From: an uncultured Psychrobacter sp.
GTDB lineage: Bacteria; Pseudomonadota; Gammaproteobacteria; Pseudomonadales; Moraxellaceae
Direction: 5' to 3'
Length of the DNA: 64,000 nucleotides
Assembly: GCF_947495825.1 (NCBI RefSeq)
Contig: NZ_CANMAH010000007.1
Span: forward strand, 124,001-188,000
Under the pieces are notes generated by a model. The model saw nothing but the letters and a program-made list of their open reading frames with translations. It made no database searches and was not told where the DNA came from. Both the position numbers and the translations under genes were made by a program. Positions 1 to 10,108 of this stretch are shown piece after piece (within the stretch, counting starts at the first letter, position 1; every line of letters begins with the position of its first letter).

Positions 1-298
1 ATTTAATCGTAGATTTTCTATACCGTAAAGAGACTGCAATTTGGCATAAAATTAAAATAATTACTAGACAGTTTTTTCAACGATTGTGTTCGAATTAGCA
101 TATATTTAAGTTTGATGTCATAAAAGTGCGCATGACGATAGCGTTTCTTATCGTTAAAATAACCAATTCGCTGCTGTCTAATACAATAAGCTTGCTACCT
201 TAACCGTTTGCTAACCACACGAATGTTTGGAGTAAGTTATACTAAACATCTCATTTATCTTGACAACGCATTTAAAAATAATAACAACGGATTGCTCT
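1..298. other. Upstream intergenic region, nothing firm seen
   Basis: AT-rich non-coding DNA before the cardiolipin synthase gene. It should hold that gene's promoter, but no convincing -35/-10 pair was identified. No tRNA, hairpin terminator or repeat was recognised. Confidence 0.4.
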
Positions 299-1786
299 AT
301 GGTATTGGATATTTTACTCGTTATTCACTTTATATTATTACTGATCATATCTTTACGAGTACTTTCACGTCCTGAATTAACGTCACCAGCTAGGCTTGCT
401 TGGTTGGTTGTTTTGTTCGTGCTTCCGTACATTGGCGTGGTTGTCTACTGGATGTTCGGTGAAGTCCATTTAGGAAATGGCTTTGCACAGCGTTATAAAA
501 AAATCATTGACGATCTGCATCACAATAACCCTGAAGTACTCGGCTGCAAGGGCGCGCTAACAGAGGCTGTCAAACCGGAGTACCGAGCTGCCTTTGCATA
601 CTCAGCCAATATCACAGGCTTTCATACTACCTTAGGTAATAGTGCTGAGCTGATGAAAGATGCAGCGGATACACGTCAGCGTATGATTGCAGATTTCGAT
701 GCAGCGACCGATCACATTCATGTGTTGTATTATATTTGGCTAATCGACGGTATGGGAGTTGATACCGCTAAAGCCCTGATACGTGCTGCTAAGCGAGGGG
801 TTACTTGCCGTGCAATGGTCGATGGGATGGGCTCGCGTAAGATGATCGGCTCCAAGATATGGCAAGAAATGAAGGATGCTGGTGTACAAGTCAGCGTTGC
901 CTTACCGATTAGCAATCCAATAAAGGTGCTATTATTTAGCCGTATTGATTTGCGCAATCACCGCAAAATTACAGTCATAGACGGGAAGATTGGCTACTCT
1001 GGTAGTCGCAACTGTGCGGATCCAGAGTTTCGAGTAAAGCCAAACTTTGCGCCGTGGGTAGATATTATGCTACGAGTTGAAGGGCCTGTGGTTGCACAAA
1101 ATCAAATGTTGTTTGCGAGCGACTGGTTGATTGAAAACCCAGATACTTCTTTTGATAGTTTTCCTTATTATACTGAATCTCATACTAAAACCAGTAACGA
1201 GTCTTATCCTAAATGTCAGGAAAATTCAAAACAAAATGGTTTTGCCGCGCAAGTCTTTGCAGATGGACCGACTCAGCAACATGGCTCAACTCCGCAGTTT
1301 TTAGGTGCTCTTATCAGTCAAGCTCAGCACACCTTAATTATCTCTACTACTTATTTTGTACCAGATTATTCGCTAGTCAGTATTTTATGCGCGACGGCCT
1401 ATCGCGGGGTAGAGGTCACGATGATTTTCCCAAAACACAATGACTCATTGGTAGTAGCAGCGACCAGTCGCAGTTACTATTGGCAACTACTACAAGCAGG
1501 AGTGAAAATTTATGAATATAGGCCAGGTTTGCTGCACGCTAAAACTCTGACTGTTGATGGTAACATCAGCTTGATTGGCTCGACCAACTTAGATCTGCGT
1601 AGCTTTGATTTGAATTATGAAAACAACATTGTGTTTAGTGATACAGCGCTAACTGCTGATATTATCGAGCGCCAATATCAGTATATCGCTGATTCTGATG
1701 AGGTGCAGCTTCAACAAGTCAAAGACTGGCCGTTGCCTTATCGGATTTGGAATAATATCGTCGCTACCATGGGGCCTATATTATAA
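299..1786 (+). CDS. cls: Cardiolipin synthase (phospholipase D family)
   Basis: Inner-membrane enzyme that joins two phosphatidylglycerol molecules into cardiolipin and glycerol. The protein opens with two hydrophobic segments (a PLDc_N-type membrane anchor, about residues 1-60). It carries two phospholipase D HxKxxxxD motifs: the first begins at His221 (HRKITVID) and is followed by GYSGSRN; the second begins at His413 (HAKTLTVD) and is followed by GSTNLDLRSF. These form the paired active site. The length of 495 aa fits the ClsA type. A TTG 39 bases upstream extends the frame, but the ATG at 299 is preferred because the hydrophobic anchor begins there. It is convergent with rlmA, with 17 bases between the two stop codons. 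Assignment to the cls family is firm; which paralogue it is cannot be told. Confidence 0.93.
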   Translation: MVLDILLVIHFILLLIISLRVLSRPELTSPARLAWLVVLFVLPYIGVVVYWMFGEVHLGNGFAQRYKKIIDDLHHNNPEVLGCKGALTEAVKPEYRAAFAYSANITGFHTTLGNSAELMKDAADTRQRMIADFDAATDHIHVLYYIWLIDGMGVDTAKALIRAAKRGVTCRAMVDGMGSRKMIGSKIWQEMKDAGVQVSVALPISNPIKVLLFSRIDLRNHRKITVIDGKIGYSGSRNCADPEFRVKPNFAPWVDIMLRVEGPVVAQNQMLFASDWLIENPDTSFDSFPYYTESHTKTSNESYPKCQENSKQNGFAAQVFADGPTQQHGSTPQFLGALISQAQHTLIISTTYFVPDYSLVSILCATAYRGVEVTMIFPKHNDSLVVAATSRSYYWQLLQAGVKIYEYRPGLLHAKTLTVDGNISLIGSTNLDLRSFDLNYENNIVFSDTALTADIIERQYQYIADSDEVQLQQVKDWPLPYRIWNNIVATMGPIL

Positions 1787-1803
1787 AGCGACCAATCTCA
1801 CTA

Positions 1804-2766
1804 TCAAGTTGTGCGTTTTTTTAATATATACACCACAAATTTTGCTTCGGTTACAAAGGGTGCAGTCTCAGCACTAGCCAGCAATATTTGGCGACTTTCA
1901 GGACGAGCACGGTAAGCATAAGGCGTCATGGTTAACAGATCGGTTAATGCCTCTACTGGTAAGCTTAATGAGACGCTAATATTGTGCGTGTCTATCAGCG
2001 CAAAATAAGGCGCTAAAGCGGGCAAAAACTTATCGGAGTCATGCTCACGTACGCTATCAAACAAGGCTTCACGTATACTCGCCAAGTGCCCGACATCCGG
2101 CTTGGCAATCAATAGATAACCCTCGTCCTGTAGAGCTGCTGCAAACGCTTCTGGTAAAATGGGGCTAAATATACTACTAATACCTGTCATGCTATGAGGA
2201 CGCAGAGGTAAATGCGCAGCGCTGGTCACCAATGGATAAATAGCTGCCATTTTAGTATCAGTCTGTTTGCCATCGATATTTTGTTGATACCAAAGACTGT
2301 TTGCCGCTTTACTGACTTTAGCCAAGCTGGCAAGCGCGGGCTTACTAATATCTGCAGCGATTAAAGCGTCCATACCAGTTTGCGCCATTGCTTGTGTGTA
2401 ATACCCTTCTCCGCAACCAATATCTAGCCAGCGCATAGGCTGTTCATCATCCTCCATTGCCGCTCTATTTTCTGCCAATAACTGCGTCATTTGCTGACAG
2501 ATTAATGCTTGCAGAGGCTGATAGTAACCTGCTGCCAAAAACCGCTTGCGAGCATCGATAGATTGCTGACTGTCACCAGGCACTTTGGATTTTTTTTGTT
2601 GGACTGGTAACAGATTGACATAGCCTTGCCGTGCTACATCAAATGGATGCGAGGTTTGTTTAGGGTGTAGGCTACCATCACAGTGCCACGTATTTCTAGC
2701 AGGCTGCATAGGTGAGTGGCAAATAGGACAAGTAAATAAATACACAGGCAACTCAAAATCAGACAT
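1804..2766 (-). CDS. rlmA: 23S rRNA (guanine-N1)-methyltransferase RlmA
   Basis: SAM-dependent enzyme that methylates N1 of a guanine in 23S rRNA (G745 in E. coli RlmA). The N-terminus has a zinc-finger-like CPIC pair (Cys13, Cys16), a third Cys at 29 and His40 just before FDVARQGYVNLL, a stretch typical of RlmA. The C29-H40 spacing is wider than in the E. coli protein. The SAM-binding glycine motif reads LDIGCGEGYY. The start is the ATG giving MSDFELP, 320 aa; an upstream TTG in frame adds seven residues and lacks a good ribosome binding site. It lies downstream of mraY on the same strand, but a strong hairpin terminator separates them, so it is probably a separate transcript. Confidence 0.88.
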   Translation of the reverse strand: MSDFELPVYLFTCPICHSPMQPARNTWHCDGSLHPKQTSHPFDVARQGYVNLLPVQQKKSKVPGDSQQSIDARKRFLAAGYYQPLQALICQQMTQLLAENRAAMEDDEQPMRWLDIGCGEGYYTQAMAQTGMDALIAADISKPALASLAKVSKAANSLWYQQNIDGKQTDTKMAAIYPLVTSAAHLPLRPHSMTGISSIFSPILPEAFAAALQDEGYLLIAKPDVGHLASIREALFDSVREHDSDKFLPALAPYFALIDTHNISVSLSLPVEALTDLLTMTPYAYRARPESRQILLASAETAPFVTEAKFVVYILKKRTT

Positions 2767-2827
2767 ATTTGATGAGCATATTAGCAAAATTTATAGGTAA
2801 TGGATGATATTAACCATTATTAAATAA

Positions 2828-2866
2828 TAAAAAAGCCATCTCGACAGATCAAAGATGGCTTTTTAT
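2828..2866. terminator. Bidirectional rho-independent terminator after mraY
   Basis: An 11-bp perfect stem (arms 2831-2841 and 2853-2863) with an 11-base loop is flanked by A and T runs, so it can end transcription in either direction. Here it closes the minus-strand rsmH-mraY cluster and insulates rlmA. Confidence 0.85.
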
Positions 2867-2887
2867 TGGATAAATTATGATTTTAGA

Positions 2888-4006
2888 TTAGCGTAGCTTG
2901 AGCGTCATCAAACCTAGTACCACTAACACAATGGCAATAATCCAAAAACGCGCGACCACTTGAGTCTCTTTCCAACCAATCTCTTCAAAATGATGATGCA
3001 ATGGTGCCATGCGAAAGACGCGCTTTTTACGTAGTTTATATGACCCTACCTGAATCATGACTGACATTGCTTCGGCAACGAACAGACCACCCATAATAGC
3101 AAAAGCAATCTCTTGCCTTGTCATTACTGCAATTGTACCTAGCATCGCACCAAGCGCTAGCGCACCCACATCACCCATAAAGACTTGGGCTGGATGCGCA
3201 TTAAACCATAAGAATCCAAGACCGGCTCCAATCATTGCACCACAAACGATAATAACTTCAGAGTTATAGGCTATATAGGGAACATGCAAATACTCAGAAA
3301 ATCTAACATCACCTGACACATATGCCATCGCACCCAGACCTGCTGCGACAAGCACTATGGGCAAAATAGCCAAGCCATCTAAGCCATCCGTTAAGTTGAC
3401 TGCGTTAGAAGCACCATTAATGACAAAGTAGGTAAAGACAATAAAACCGATACCAAATGGAACTGCCGAAAATGGAATCGTTAAGTTTTTGAAGATGGGA
3501 ATCAGCAGATCCTGCATCTCACGTGTCGTTGCCATATCAGGCTGTAGCGTAGCTATATAGTAAAGTGAAGCTCCGACAAATAATGCACCAACAGACAGCC
3601 AAAAATACTTTTTGCGGGCGATCAGCCCTTGAGGGTTTTTATATTTAATTTTTAGCCAATCATCTGCCCAGCCAACCGCGCCAAAGATAATCATTACAAT
3701 CAGCAATATCCAAATGTAAGGATTGCTCAGCCTTGCCCATAGCAGTGTGGCGACCCCGATGGAGGTCAGAATCAAAACGCCGCCCATCGTGGGCGTACCG
3801 GTCTTGATTAGATGTGACTGAGGACCGTCATCACGGACCGCCTGCCCATACTTAAGTGAGCGTAGATGACGGATAACCCGTCCGCCAAAAAACAAGCTAA
3901 AACTAAGCGCGGTAATGACCGCAAGTAACGCTCGTAGTGTCAACGAAGAAACCGCAAAAAACGGTGTGTAATACTGACCAAGCCATTCAAACAACCAAAC
4001 TAACAC
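2888..4006 (-). CDS. mraY: Phospho-N-acetylmuramoyl-pentapeptide-transferase (lipid I synthase)
   Basis: Polytopic inner-membrane enzyme that transfers phospho-MurNAc-pentapeptide from UDP to undecaprenyl phosphate, making lipid I. Visible family motifs are DDGP (Asp59, Asp60), TPTMGG (71-76), [20 protein letters not shown] and the PLHHHFE signature near the C-terminus. About ten membrane segments and 372 aa match the family. The start is GTG at 4006: a GAGGAG ribosome binding site overlapping the murF stop lies seven bases upstream, which decides it. Only 3 bases separate it from murF, so translation is probably coupled. It is the last gene of this dcw block; murD, ftsW, murG and murC do not follow. 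Confidence 0.97.
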   Translation of the reverse strand: MLVWLFEWLGQYYTPFFAVSSLTLRALLAVITALSFSLFFGGRVIRHLRSLKYGQAVRDDGPQSHLIKTGTPTMGGVLILTSIGVATLLWARLSNPYIWILLIVMIIFGAVGWADDWLKIKYKNPQGLIARKKYFWLSVGALFVGASLYYIATLQPDMATTREMQDLLIPIFKNLTIPFSAVPFGIGFIVFTYFVINGASNAVNLTDGLDGLAILPIVLVAAGLGAMAYVSGDVRFSEYLHVPYIAYNSEVIIVCGAMIGAGLGFLWFNAHPAQVFMGDVGALALGAMLGTIAVMTRQEIAFAIMGGLFVAEAMSVMIQVGSYKLRKKRVFRMAPLHHHFEEIGWKETQVVARFWIIAIVLVVLGLMTLKLR

Positions 4007-4009
4007 CGT

Positions 4010-5440
4010 CTACTCCTCAACTAGCGCATCAATAAGTGTTTCCATTTGCATGGAACGAGAACCCTTGAACAACACAGTACAAGGCTTGGCTTGTTGCGCT
4101 TGCAAAAATGTCTGCAAGTATTGTAGTAGACTTTCTTTGTCATCAAAAGCATGAGCACTGATCGCACTCACCTCTTTTGCACCTGCAACACTATAGGCTG
4201 CATATTCGCCCACACAGAGCAGTACATCGATACCCGTGGCACCAATAGTCCGTCCAAGGCTTTGATGTTCGCTGACAGCGGCATCACCAAGCTCTGCGAT
4301 GTCGCCCAATACCATGACCTGCGTACCTGTTTGTGCAGCCAATACTTTAGCGGCAGCACGTACTGAGTGTGGATTGGCGTTATAAGTATCATCGATGAGC
4401 CTATGCATGCCTAACAGCTGACTGTTTAAACGTCCCTTAGCAGGTCGGGCATTTTCTAAACCGATTACGATATCGCTGACATCGATGTTCAACGCATGCG
4501 CACAAGCAGCAGCAGCCAAAGCATTATTCACATTATGCTCGCCTGCCAAAGGCAAATTGATATCATAGACCTGATTGCCCACATGCAGCTTAAACTCACT
4601 GCGCTCAGGCTCTACGTCTAAGTGGCTGGCACTGACATCGGTGTTACCAAAGCCAATTACATGTGAGGTGTGCTTTTCAGCGATGCGGCGCAATTGATTG
4701 GTAAAATCATCTTTATCGGGAACAATAGCAAATTGAGCATCCGTTAATGTGTGATAGATTTCAGCCTTGGTTTGACATATGCCTTCACGACTACCAAATT
4801 CCCCTAAATGTGCTGTACCGATATTTAATATACAGGCGACATCAGGTCGGACAATCTCAGTCGTATAAGCAATCTCGCCGATATGGTTTGCGCCCAGCTC
4901 TAGTATGGCATAACGATGATGATCAGATAGCTCAAGCAGCATCATCGGTACGCCCAAATCATTATTAAGATTGCCGCGAGTGATGAGCGTCGGTGCCAAG
5001 CGGCCAAAAATACTACCTAGCATCTCTTTACAAGTCGTCTTACCACTAGAGCCCGTAATAGCGATGACCGTCAAGTTTTGGTGCTGCTGACGACGATAAG
5101 CGGCCAAATGCCCTAAAGCCAAACGGGTATCGCTTACCACCAACTGCGGAATACTAGTAGAAATCGGACGTGATACGATCGCTGCGACCGCACCTTGAGC
5201 AGCGGCGACATTGATATAGTCATGTCCATCAAAATTATCGCCACTGAGTGCTAAAAATATATCACCTGCTTTGATGGTGCGCGTGTCGGTTGTGATACGA
5301 TTGCTTGTAACGCCAACCTCTGTGCCTGATTGAGCTTGTTGCCAGTGACTGCTAAGCGCCTCTGTAGCCGCCAGCAAGTTATCTGCTTGCCAGACATAAA
5401 GTCCTTGCGACTGAATGGTATTGTTATTGCCAGCTGTCAT
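4010..5440 (-). CDS. murF: UDP-MurNAc-tripeptide--D-Ala-D-Ala ligase
   Basis: Cytoplasmic Mur ligase that adds D-Ala-D-Ala to UDP-MurNAc-tripeptide using ATP. The N-terminal substrate-binding domain carries TDTRTIKAGDIFLAL (about 51-65). The ATP loop GSSGKTT is at 130-136, and the family motifs ELGANHIGE and DTYNANPHS follow. The C-terminal Mur ligase domain contains VLGDIAELGD. The length of 476 aa is usual. The ATG at 5440 is the first in-frame ATG. A 94-base gap separates it from murE, slightly more than normal for this cluster, where Mur genes usually touch. Confidence 0.97.
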   Translation of the reverse strand: MTAGNNNTIQSQGLYVWQADNLLAATEALSSHWQQAQSGTEVGVTSNRITTDTRTIKAGDIFLALSGDNFDGHDYINVAAAQGAVAAIVSRPISTSIPQLVVSDTRLALGHLAAYRRQQHQNLTVIAITGSSGKTTCKEMLGSIFGRLAPTLITRGNLNNDLGVPMMLLELSDHHRYAILELGANHIGEIAYTTEIVRPDVACILNIGTAHLGEFGSREGICQTKAEIYHTLTDAQFAIVPDKDDFTNQLRRIAEKHTSHVIGFGNTDVSASHLDVEPERSEFKLHVGNQVYDINLPLAGEHNVNNALAAAACAHALNIDVSDIVIGLENARPAKGRLNSQLLGMHRLIDDTYNANPHSVRAAAKVLAAQTGTQVMVLGDIAELGDAAVSEHQSLGRTIGATGIDVLLCVGEYAAYSVAGAKEVSAISAHAFDDKESLLQYLQTFLQAQQAKPCTVLFKGSRSMQMETLIDALVEE

Positions 5441-5531
5441 AGTGATTGCCTTGTATGGTGACTACTGTATTTCGTTGTTTTTGATCGATTTGTCTTTTTA
5501 GTTATATTTGGCTAAGCATAAAACCATATAT

Positions 5532-7151
5532 TTATAAGCGTCCCGCTTGTTGTAGCGCCTGCTGCAAGATAACGCTGTCATCAAAATCATGACGGACACC
5601 GTTAATCTCTTGGTAAGTCTCATGACCTTTACCCGCAATAACGACAATGTCATTGGCACTGGCGTTACTCACTGCATACTCAATCGCTCGTTGGCGCGCA
5701 GGCTCGACATGCGTACGCTTATACTGCTCTTCATCCATACCAGATTGCATATTTTGCAAAATTATATTTGGATCTTCAGTGCGCGGATTGTCGGCAGTTA
5801 GAATAACTTGATCAGCACCGGACAACCCCGCTTGTGCCATTAATGGTCGTTTGCCTGCATCGCGGTCGCCGCCACAACCAAACACCGCCCATAGCTGGCC
5901 TTGGCAATGCGTTCTTAAGCTATCTAGCACTTGTGTCAACGCATCAGGAGTATGGGCGTAATCCACGATAAAGCATCCATTGGTCGATGGCACGCGCTGC
6001 ATACGTCCAACTGCACCTTGTAACTGTGATACCAAACTGGCAATGCGCTCAAGGTTGATGCCTAATGCTACCGCTGCTGCTATTGCCGCCAGCAGGTTAG
6101 CCACATTAAAACGCCCTAACAAGGGGCTGATAATATTGACATTATTCACATCGTTACCCTGACTGTCACCTAGTACACTTCGTAAAGCAATTTTTACGCC
6201 TTGTAGACTAGGCTCAATCTTAGTAGCGACAAAATTAGCATCCTCTGCCCCATTATCAGCTTGCAAGCTGTATGTCCATACAGTCAGATTACTGGCTTTA
6301 GCTGTATTAAGCATCACGTTAGCATGCTCATCATCGATATTAATAATAGCGTGCGTTAAGGTTGGAAAGTGGGCTTTATCAAATAGCTTGGCTTTTGCAG
6401 CAACATACTCTGCCATATCTGCATGATAATCTAGATGATCTCGGCTTAGATTGGTATAAATGGCGACTTTTATGGGTACACCTTGCAAACGCTTTTGATC
6501 CAATCCATGCGAGCTGGCCTCAAGTGCTAGTAAGTCAACGTTTTGCTCACCCATATGATATAAAAACTGCTGCACTGCTAAGGCATCACCCGTGGTATGG
6601 CGGGCTTGTAACAATGCATCAAGCTTACCATTACCTGCTGTTCCCATGACCGCGCTATCGATACCAGCCAGCTGTGCTAATTGTGCGACAAGTTGACTGA
6701 TCGTGGTCTTACCATTTGTACCTGTTACAGCGACGACTGTCGGCAGTGTTATGGGCTGCTGATATTGCAAACGTGCCTGTATCAAGCTCCCCAAAAAATG
6801 GCGAATATCAGGTACATACAGGATGGGACAAGGTAGTATAGCGGTATTACCAAATAGTGCTAATGGATTGATCTCTGAAAAAATAAGAGCAGCACGTTTG
6901 CCAGCTTGTAATAGATAATCTCGAATTTTTTGTGGGTCTTGACCTTGCTGTGTCTGACTCTTTAATAGTATAAACGCATCATTGTCAGCGACATGACGGC
7001 TATCCAAACACAATTTATTAAAAGCAGTATTCGCTATCGCTTCTGGATTTTTAGCATTGTCTATCATCTTTGATAATTGCTGCCCCAACGCATTATTATT
7101 ACTTTTTATAAGTTGTTGCAACGTAACAGCGTCATAGGCTGATGAGGTCAT
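5532..7151 (-). CDS. murE: UDP-MurNAc-L-Ala-D-Glu--meso-diaminopimelate ligase
   Basis: Cytoplasmic Mur ligase that adds the third amino acid to the peptidoglycan stem peptide. The ATP loop GTNGKTT is at about 144-150. The DNPRTEDP motif is the signature of meso-diaminopimelate specificity, as opposed to lysine. HTTGDA and GAVGRMQRV are further family motifs. At 539 aa it is about 40 residues longer than typical; the extra length lies mostly in the first 140 residues and in a small insert near LQADNGAED. The start is the ATG at 7151 with AGGA nine bases upstream; an in-frame TTG two codons earlier is less likely. Confidence 0.96.
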   Translation of the reverse strand: MTSSAYDAVTLQQLIKSNNNALGQQLSKMIDNAKNPEAIANTAFNKLCLDSRHVADNDAFILLKSQTQQGQDPQKIRDYLLQAGKRAALIFSEINPLALFGNTAILPCPILYVPDIRHFLGSLIQARLQYQQPITLPTVVAVTGTNGKTTISQLVAQLAQLAGIDSAVMGTAGNGKLDALLQARHTTGDALAVQQFLYHMGEQNVDLLALEASSHGLDQKRLQGVPIKVAIYTNLSRDHLDYHADMAEYVAAKAKLFDKAHFPTLTHAIINIDDEHANVMLNTAKASNLTVWTYSLQADNGAEDANFVATKIEPSLQGVKIALRSVLGDSQGNDVNNVNIISPLLGRFNVANLLAAIAAAVALGINLERIASLVSQLQGAVGRMQRVPSTNGCFIVDYAHTPDALTQVLDSLRTHCQGQLWAVFGCGGDRDAGKRPLMAQAGLSGADQVILTADNPRTEDPNIILQNMQSGMDEEQYKRTHVEPARQRAIEYAVSNASANDIVVIAGKGHETYQEINGVRHDFDDSVILQQALQQAGRL

Positions 7152-7270
7152 GGGCAAATCCTAAACGATTGAGAAAATGAAAAATTAAGACATAGCAAAC
7201 ATGCATAAGGAATGCTTTGAAATAGCAGATGTCGTTTACAAATCACGAAAACGACACCTGTTTGCTTGGC

Positions 7271-9370
7271 TTATTCAGTTTGTAAAGGCTTATCTAAAGG
7301 CACATTATACAAGCGCAAAGCCTCTTTCATAACATTGTGAAAAACTGGAGCTGCAGTCAAGCCTGCATAAATCTGACTACGAGGGTCTTCGATCAAAACG
7401 ACACCGACTAACTTTGGATTTGATGCAGGAGCCATGCCAGCAAATACGTTGCGATATTGGTCAGTATAATAGCCTCCATCTGGGTTAATCCGGCGCGATG
7501 TCCCTGTTTTGCCAGCGACGCGGTAACCATCAATAGCTGCCGCCTTTGCGGTACCACCTGGCTCTGTTACTGCCTCAAGCATCTTGACAATCGACATCGC
7601 TTGCTCATGTTCCATAATGCGCTTACTGGGCAATGGCTTATCAGTCTTAGTCAAAGTCAATGGATGCATGACACCGCCCGAGGCCAATGCTGCATAAGCC
7701 TGTGCTACTTGCGCAAGCGTCACTTGTAGGCCATAACCATAACTGACTGTCGCACGGCGGGCCGTTTCTTTTTCTTTTGGCGTAGTCACTAGACCTGCGC
7801 CCTCACCTGGGAATTTAAGCGGGGTTTTGGCCCCAAAGCCAAATTGTTTTTGCATATTGGTAATCGCATCAGGCGGTAGAGACAAGGCAATCTTAGTCGA
7901 AGCCACGTTACTCGATTTCTGTAGTAGCGTCGCCATATTAATCATACCTAGATTACGGTGATCGCGAATCGTATAACCACGGACGCGAATAGAACCGGGG
8001 TTGGTATCGATTAAAGAATTGGCAGTGTATTTACCAGAGTCTAACGCAGCAGCGACGGTAAAGGGTTTCATCACCGAACCTGGCTCAAAAACATCAAGTA
8101 GCGCCCGGTTGCGTTGGTTTTCACCAGTCATATCATTGAGATTGTTAGAGTTAAATGATGGCCATGTCGATAGCGCCAATACTTCACCAGTTTGTACATC
8201 GACCACCATACCAGTCGACCAACGTGCTTGCTGCAAGCGTCCTGCTTTCTCTAACTCTTTATAAAGCAGATACTGCAAACGCGAATCAATAGTCAACGCC
8301 ACGTCCTGCCCTGCGATTTCTGGTTCGACTTGTTTGATTTCTCTTAAGCTATTTTGTTTGGCATCTTTTAACACCAAGACCTTGCCATCTTCCCCTGCCA
8401 ATGTTTTTTCGTACTGACGCTCAATACCTGCACGACCTTCGTAACCACCCTCAGGATCGTTGGCATTTTGTCCCATAAACCCAAGCAATTGCGAATTGGG
8501 CTGCGGCTGCGGGTAATAACGCTGAAAAAAGTTTTTTTCGTAAACACCAGGAAAATCAAGCGAGCTAACACTTTGGGCAATCTCAGGGGTGACCTTATTT
8601 AGTAATGGCAAATAATGCGAGCCAGGGCCCGATGGAAGTGCCGCTTTTACCGCTTCCTCATCGGTGACGTCGATACTGTCATCAATGGCGACTGCTTTTT
8701 CAAGCTCACCAACTGGGATATTAGCGGCAGCCGCTAAGCGGGTTAAATCCATATTGTCTAAGCGTTTTTGCATACGCGCTTGTAGCTGCGGACTATCAGG
8801 ATTGGCGATTTTTACACGATTGAGCTCATAGTATTCGCGCGCATAATCATGCGGACTAAACGACACAGTCGCAAGCGGAGCGCTGACTGCTAAAGGCAAA
8901 TCGTTGCGATCAGTAATCATGCCGCGATAGGATTTTTGTGTACGCACGCTTGTGATAAGCTCATTGCCTTTATCTTGATAAAACTGTGCGTTAGCTACTT
9001 GTAGATAATAAGCGCGTGCTATTAATAAGCCTAATACGACTAAGGCAATGCCCCAAATAGTACGAAAACGGTTTTTGTCGTTTTCAAACCCTCCACGCGA
9101 GGAGGCGCCAGAGGCTTTGCTAAAAATGACTTTTTTGCGGTTTTTGACACTGGTGTAAGCGCCTTGATTGTCGTTGTTCTTCAGTCGTCCAAACAGCTTA
9201 GCAGAACGATTGTTCGTACCTGCTTTAGAAGATTTGGTGTTTGAAGTCTTATTGTCTGTTTTAGCAGTATTGGCACGGCGTAAAGGCTTAATGACTTTAC
9301 CGCTGGCTGGTTTTTTGCTGGTATTTTTTGCATTTTTCTTGCCAGTGCTTTTTGGTTTTTTATCACTCAT
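7271..9370 (-). CDS. ftsI: Peptidoglycan D,D-transpeptidase FtsI (PBP3)
   Basis: Division-specific class B penicillin-binding protein that cross-links septal peptidoglycan. One membrane segment (about 103-121) anchors it, followed by the dimerisation domain and the transpeptidase domain. The active-site motifs are all present: SVMK with nucleophile Ser432, SSN at 486-488 and KTGT at 621-624. The cytoplasmic tail before the membrane segment is about 100 residues, very rich in Lys, Asn, Ser and Thr, against some 20 in E. coli; with 699 aa the protein is over 100 residues longer than usual. Its ATG overlaps the ftsL stop by four bases (ATGA), indicating coupled translation. Confidence 0.96.
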   Translation of the reverse strand: MSDKKPKSTGKKNAKNTSKKPASGKVIKPLRRANTAKTDNKTSNTKSSKAGTNNRSAKLFGRLKNNDNQGAYTSVKNRKKVIFSKASGASSRGGFENDKNRFRTIWGIALVVLGLLIARAYYLQVANAQFYQDKGNELITSVRTQKSYRGMITDRNDLPLAVSAPLATVSFSPHDYAREYYELNRVKIANPDSPQLQARMQKRLDNMDLTRLAAAANIPVGELEKAVAIDDSIDVTDEEAVKAALPSGPGSHYLPLLNKVTPEIAQSVSSLDFPGVYEKNFFQRYYPQPQPNSQLLGFMGQNANDPEGGYEGRAGIERQYEKTLAGEDGKVLVLKDAKQNSLREIKQVEPEIAGQDVALTIDSRLQYLLYKELEKAGRLQQARWSTGMVVDVQTGEVLALSTWPSFNSNNLNDMTGENQRNRALLDVFEPGSVMKPFTVAAALDSGKYTANSLIDTNPGSIRVRGYTIRDHRNLGMINMATLLQKSSNVASTKIALSLPPDAITNMQKQFGFGAKTPLKFPGEGAGLVTTPKEKETARRATVSYGYGLQVTLAQVAQAYAALASGGVMHPLTLTKTDKPLPSKRIMEHEQAMSIVKMLEAVTEPGGTAKAAAIDGYRVAGKTGTSRRINPDGGYYTDQYRNVFAGMAPASNPKLVGVVLIEDPRSQIYAGLTAAPVFHNVMKEALRLYNVPLDKPLQTE

Positions 9371-9846
9371 TGTCCTGCCTCCTCTGCTGGCACATCAGGA
9401 GACAAATCTGTAGAAGCTCTTGGTCCAATATCGTACGAGCCATTCTCAGCTGAGTCGGTTACCACTGGTTTCAATGCGGTAGCAACTCCTGGCTGAATAA
9501 TTAGCTTGTCCTTTAGCGTTGGTGAATACATACCTAGCTCAGCAACTGCGCGACTAGCAATCTGCGGTGTGGCACTAAAGGTTTGCTGCTCAATGAGCAA
9601 ACGTTGGTGTTCTACTTTTAGCTTACGCTCTTGTTTTTTCATGTCTTGCAAGGTTCTATAATCCTGATGATATTGCTGAACGTCTTCAGCCGTTTTGATA
9701 CCGCTCCATACGATTGCACCTGCCAATAGCAACAGTACAACCATATAGATACTGACGACATTGAATCGACGCGCGAATAGTTCGCCAACATCGGTCGTAT
9801 TGGACATAGCGGCGTGGCGGTTTGCAGGTTTGTCAGATATTGCCAT
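9367..9846 (-). CDS. ftsL: Cell division protein FtsL
   Basis: Small bitopic division protein that forms a complex with FtsB and FtsQ and helps activate FtsWI. The layout is a short cytoplasmic tail, one membrane segment (about 32-52, VVSIYMVVLLLLAGAIVW), then a periplasmic coiled coil through about residue 110. The sequence is weakly conserved in this family, so the call rests on topology, the AELGM region common to FtsL proteins, and position between rsmH and ftsI. The 159-aa protein carries an unusual acidic, Pro- and Thr-rich C-terminal tail of about 35 residues. It ends in a four-base overlap with ftsI. Confidence 0.9.
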   Translation of the reverse strand: MAISDKPANRHAAMSNTTDVGELFARRFNVVSIYMVVLLLLAGAIVWSGIKTAEDVQQYHQDYRTLQDMKKQERKLKVEHQRLLIEQQTFSATPQIASRAVAELGMYSPTLKDKLIIQPGVATALKPVVTDSAENGSYDIGPRASTDLSPDVPAEEAGQ

Positions 9847-10108
9847 GACGATCTCAAAAAGTGGGCTTGAAGTATAAAAGCGCTAACTGTTTTAGATTTA
9901 CAAATAACTTATCAGCACTATCAATAAAACATAAAAACAAATATCTCAGTCAACTGACCAAAAAACAACCAAACGAAAAATTAACTGCTGAGCCTAGCAG
10001 ACAATATTTACAGCTTTTTAACAGTGGCGTAGCGATTAACACATTCGCGCACTATTTAGATAAACATTAGCAACCATACGTGGTTTGTCCAATGATTTCA
10101 CCTAAGGT
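9847..10108. other. Gap between rsmH and ftsL, likely ftsL promoter region
   Basis: A 262-base AT-rich gap where most bacteria have rsmH and ftsL abutting or overlapping. A plus-strand open frame of 69 codons is present but has no ribosome binding site or recognisable features and is not called a gene. An internal promoter for ftsL-mraY may lie here. Confidence 0.35.

Noticed and set aside
9861..10070. 69-codon plus-strand frame in the rsmH-ftsL gap
   Set aside because: No ribosome binding site, no domain, biased low-complexity composition, and it sits where a minus-strand promoter is expected.
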